Shown: positions 63,343-64,000 of the stretch, piece by piece
Position numbering within the stretch: the first letter of the stretch is position 1
Layout: every line of letters begins with the position of its first letter
DNA from: Abyssibacter sp036156195
Lineage (GTDB): Bacteria; Pseudomonadota; Gammaproteobacteria; Nevskiales; OUC007
Length of the DNA: 64,000 nt
Direction: 5' to 3'
NCBI GenBank assembly: GCA_036156195.1
Contig: JAYZUZ010000007.1
Span: 186,001 to 250,000 of the forward strand
Notes under the pieces: generated by a model
Told to the model about the DNA's origin: nothing
The model's input: only the letters and a program-made list of their open reading frames with translations
Database searches by the model: none
Made by a program: the position numbers and the translations under genes

Positions 63343-64000
63343 CAGCTCGCTCCTGTGGGACCACCCTGAACCGGGCCCGGGCGGCGTTGATCCTGCGGAT
63401 CCAGATAGGTGTAGCCCTGCATGGCGTGCCGGTAATCCGACAACATCTGCGCCTGGACCTGCGCAGACAATCCGGACAAAGCCAAGCGTTCGGCGTAAGT
63501 GGCCAGCAGTGCTTCTGGCTCATGGTGAACCACCTGCAGCAGTTCGTCGGTGCGGTCGCCAGGCTCAGGATGGGCGAAGCGCCAGCTACCATCGGCTGCG
63601 ACTTCGATATTCACGGTATCCGTATCCCCGAACAGGTTGTGCAGATCACCAAGAATCTCTTGGTAGGCACCCACCATGGCGATTGCGAGGCAGTAGGTCT
63701 CGTCGTCGCGCAGCCGGTGGGCGGGCAGGGTTTCAGCCAGCCCGCCTGCCTCGACGTAGTGGTCGATGCGGCCGTCAGAATCGCAGGTCAGGTCACAAAG
63801 CGTGACCCGCTCTTCCGGCTGCTCATCCAGCCGAGCAATCGGCACGATCGGAAACACCTGATCGATGCCCCACACGTCCGGCAGACTCTGAAACACCGAT
63901 AAGTTGAGGAAGTACTTGGTCGCAAGGCGCACACGTAAATCGTTCAGGGCATCACGATGCGCCGGCAACTCAGGACTCAGACTGCCCAACAGGTGACGAT
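63342..64000 (-). CDS. speA: Biosynthetic arginine decarboxylase, C-terminal part
   Basis: The last 218 codons are visible; the 5' part lies beyond the right edge. The fragment matches the C-terminus of SpeA: the KYFLNLSVFQSLPDVWGIDQVFPIVP region, CDLTCDSDGRIDHYV, VGAYQEILGDLHNLFGDT and late helices ending near ALSGLSAQV. SpeA makes agmatine for polyamine synthesis. The gene downstream starts at its stop codon. Confidence 0.93.
   Translation of the reverse strand, partial: RHLLGSLSPELPAHRDALNDLRVRLATKYFLNLSVFQSLPDVWGIDQVFPIVPIARLDEQPEERVTLCDLTCDSDGRIDHYVEAGGLAETLPAHRLRDDETYCLAIAMVGAYQEILGDLHNLFGDTDTVNIEVAADGSWRFAHPEPGDRTDELLQVVHHEPEALLATYAERLALSGLSAQVQAQMLSDYRHAMQGYTYLDPQDQRRPGPVQGGPTGAS

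Overview
This window looks like a chromosomal segment of a GC-rich, aerobic gammaproteobacterium. The best guide is the gene order argH / LytTR histidine kinase - response regulator / hemC-hemD-hemX-hemY at 55-62.5 kb, which is the arrangement around algZ-algR in Pseudomonas and relatives. Membrane desaturases, a PhaF-like phasin and the NAGGN osmolyte operon suggest a marine or halotolerant lineage such as Nevskiales/Salinisphaerales. That placement is inference, because no rRNA or other firm taxonomic marker is present. Coding density is high and no intergenic gap exceeds 300 bases. I found no tRNA, rRNA, CRISPR array, insertion sequence or prophage gene.

Layout. 0-2 kb: a minus-strand group with a YgjP-like metallopeptidase (cut by the window edge), a DUF6498-type membrane protein and a CapW/BrxR-type WYL regulator. 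2-9 kb: RmuC, a Tat-exported PhoX-like protein, a phosphodiester-glycosidase lipoprotein, DUF2452 and a LysM-FecR protein. 8.6-14.2 kb: a minus-strand, partly overlapping run of beta-propeller lipoprotein, Ser/Thr kinase with TPRs, DUF305 protein and LVIVD-type lipoprotein. 14.2-20.3 kb: a ParB without adjacent ParA, acylphosphatase, a lipoprotein with eight copies of a Pro-Ala-x-Tyr repeat, a MATE transporter and a REC-PAS-degenerate-GGDEF protein. 20.4-25.6 kb: lipid desaturation (two desaturases and a dedicated 2Fe-2S reductase) around prfC, with a clear palindromic operator. 25.6-29.2 kb: LysR / DoxX / glutathionyl-hydroquinone reductase, NnrU and a hotdog thioesterase. 29.2-33.4 kb: a giant multidomain surface protein.

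33.5-43.2 kb: an acetyl-CoA hydrolase/transferase family protein with DUF2288, HNH endonuclease, tag, a membrane protein with a spermidine-synthase-like domain, YihY and a POT peptide transporter. 43.3-44.4 kb: a phasin with a strong promoter flanked by three TGC-type palindromes, plus a small unknown gene. 44.4-49.6 kb: the N-acetylglutaminylglutamine amide (NAGGN) operon. 49.6-55 kb: an NAD-dependent epimerase, an AscD-like ferredoxin reductase, an MMPL exporter, DUF1330 and an encapsulated-ferritin-like protein with neither an encapsulin gene nor a targeting tail. 55-64 kb: the heme operon with its LytTR two-component pair, argH, a 3-hydroxyisobutyrate-dehydrogenase-family enzyme and the C-terminal part of SpeA.

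The best leads for something new are the operator and apparently leaderless promoter of the reductase-desaturase operon, the phasin operator cluster, the tandem-repeat lipoprotein, the kinase-centred envelope operon, the tail-less EncFtn protein and the CapW/BrxR-like regulator lacking a visible defence system.
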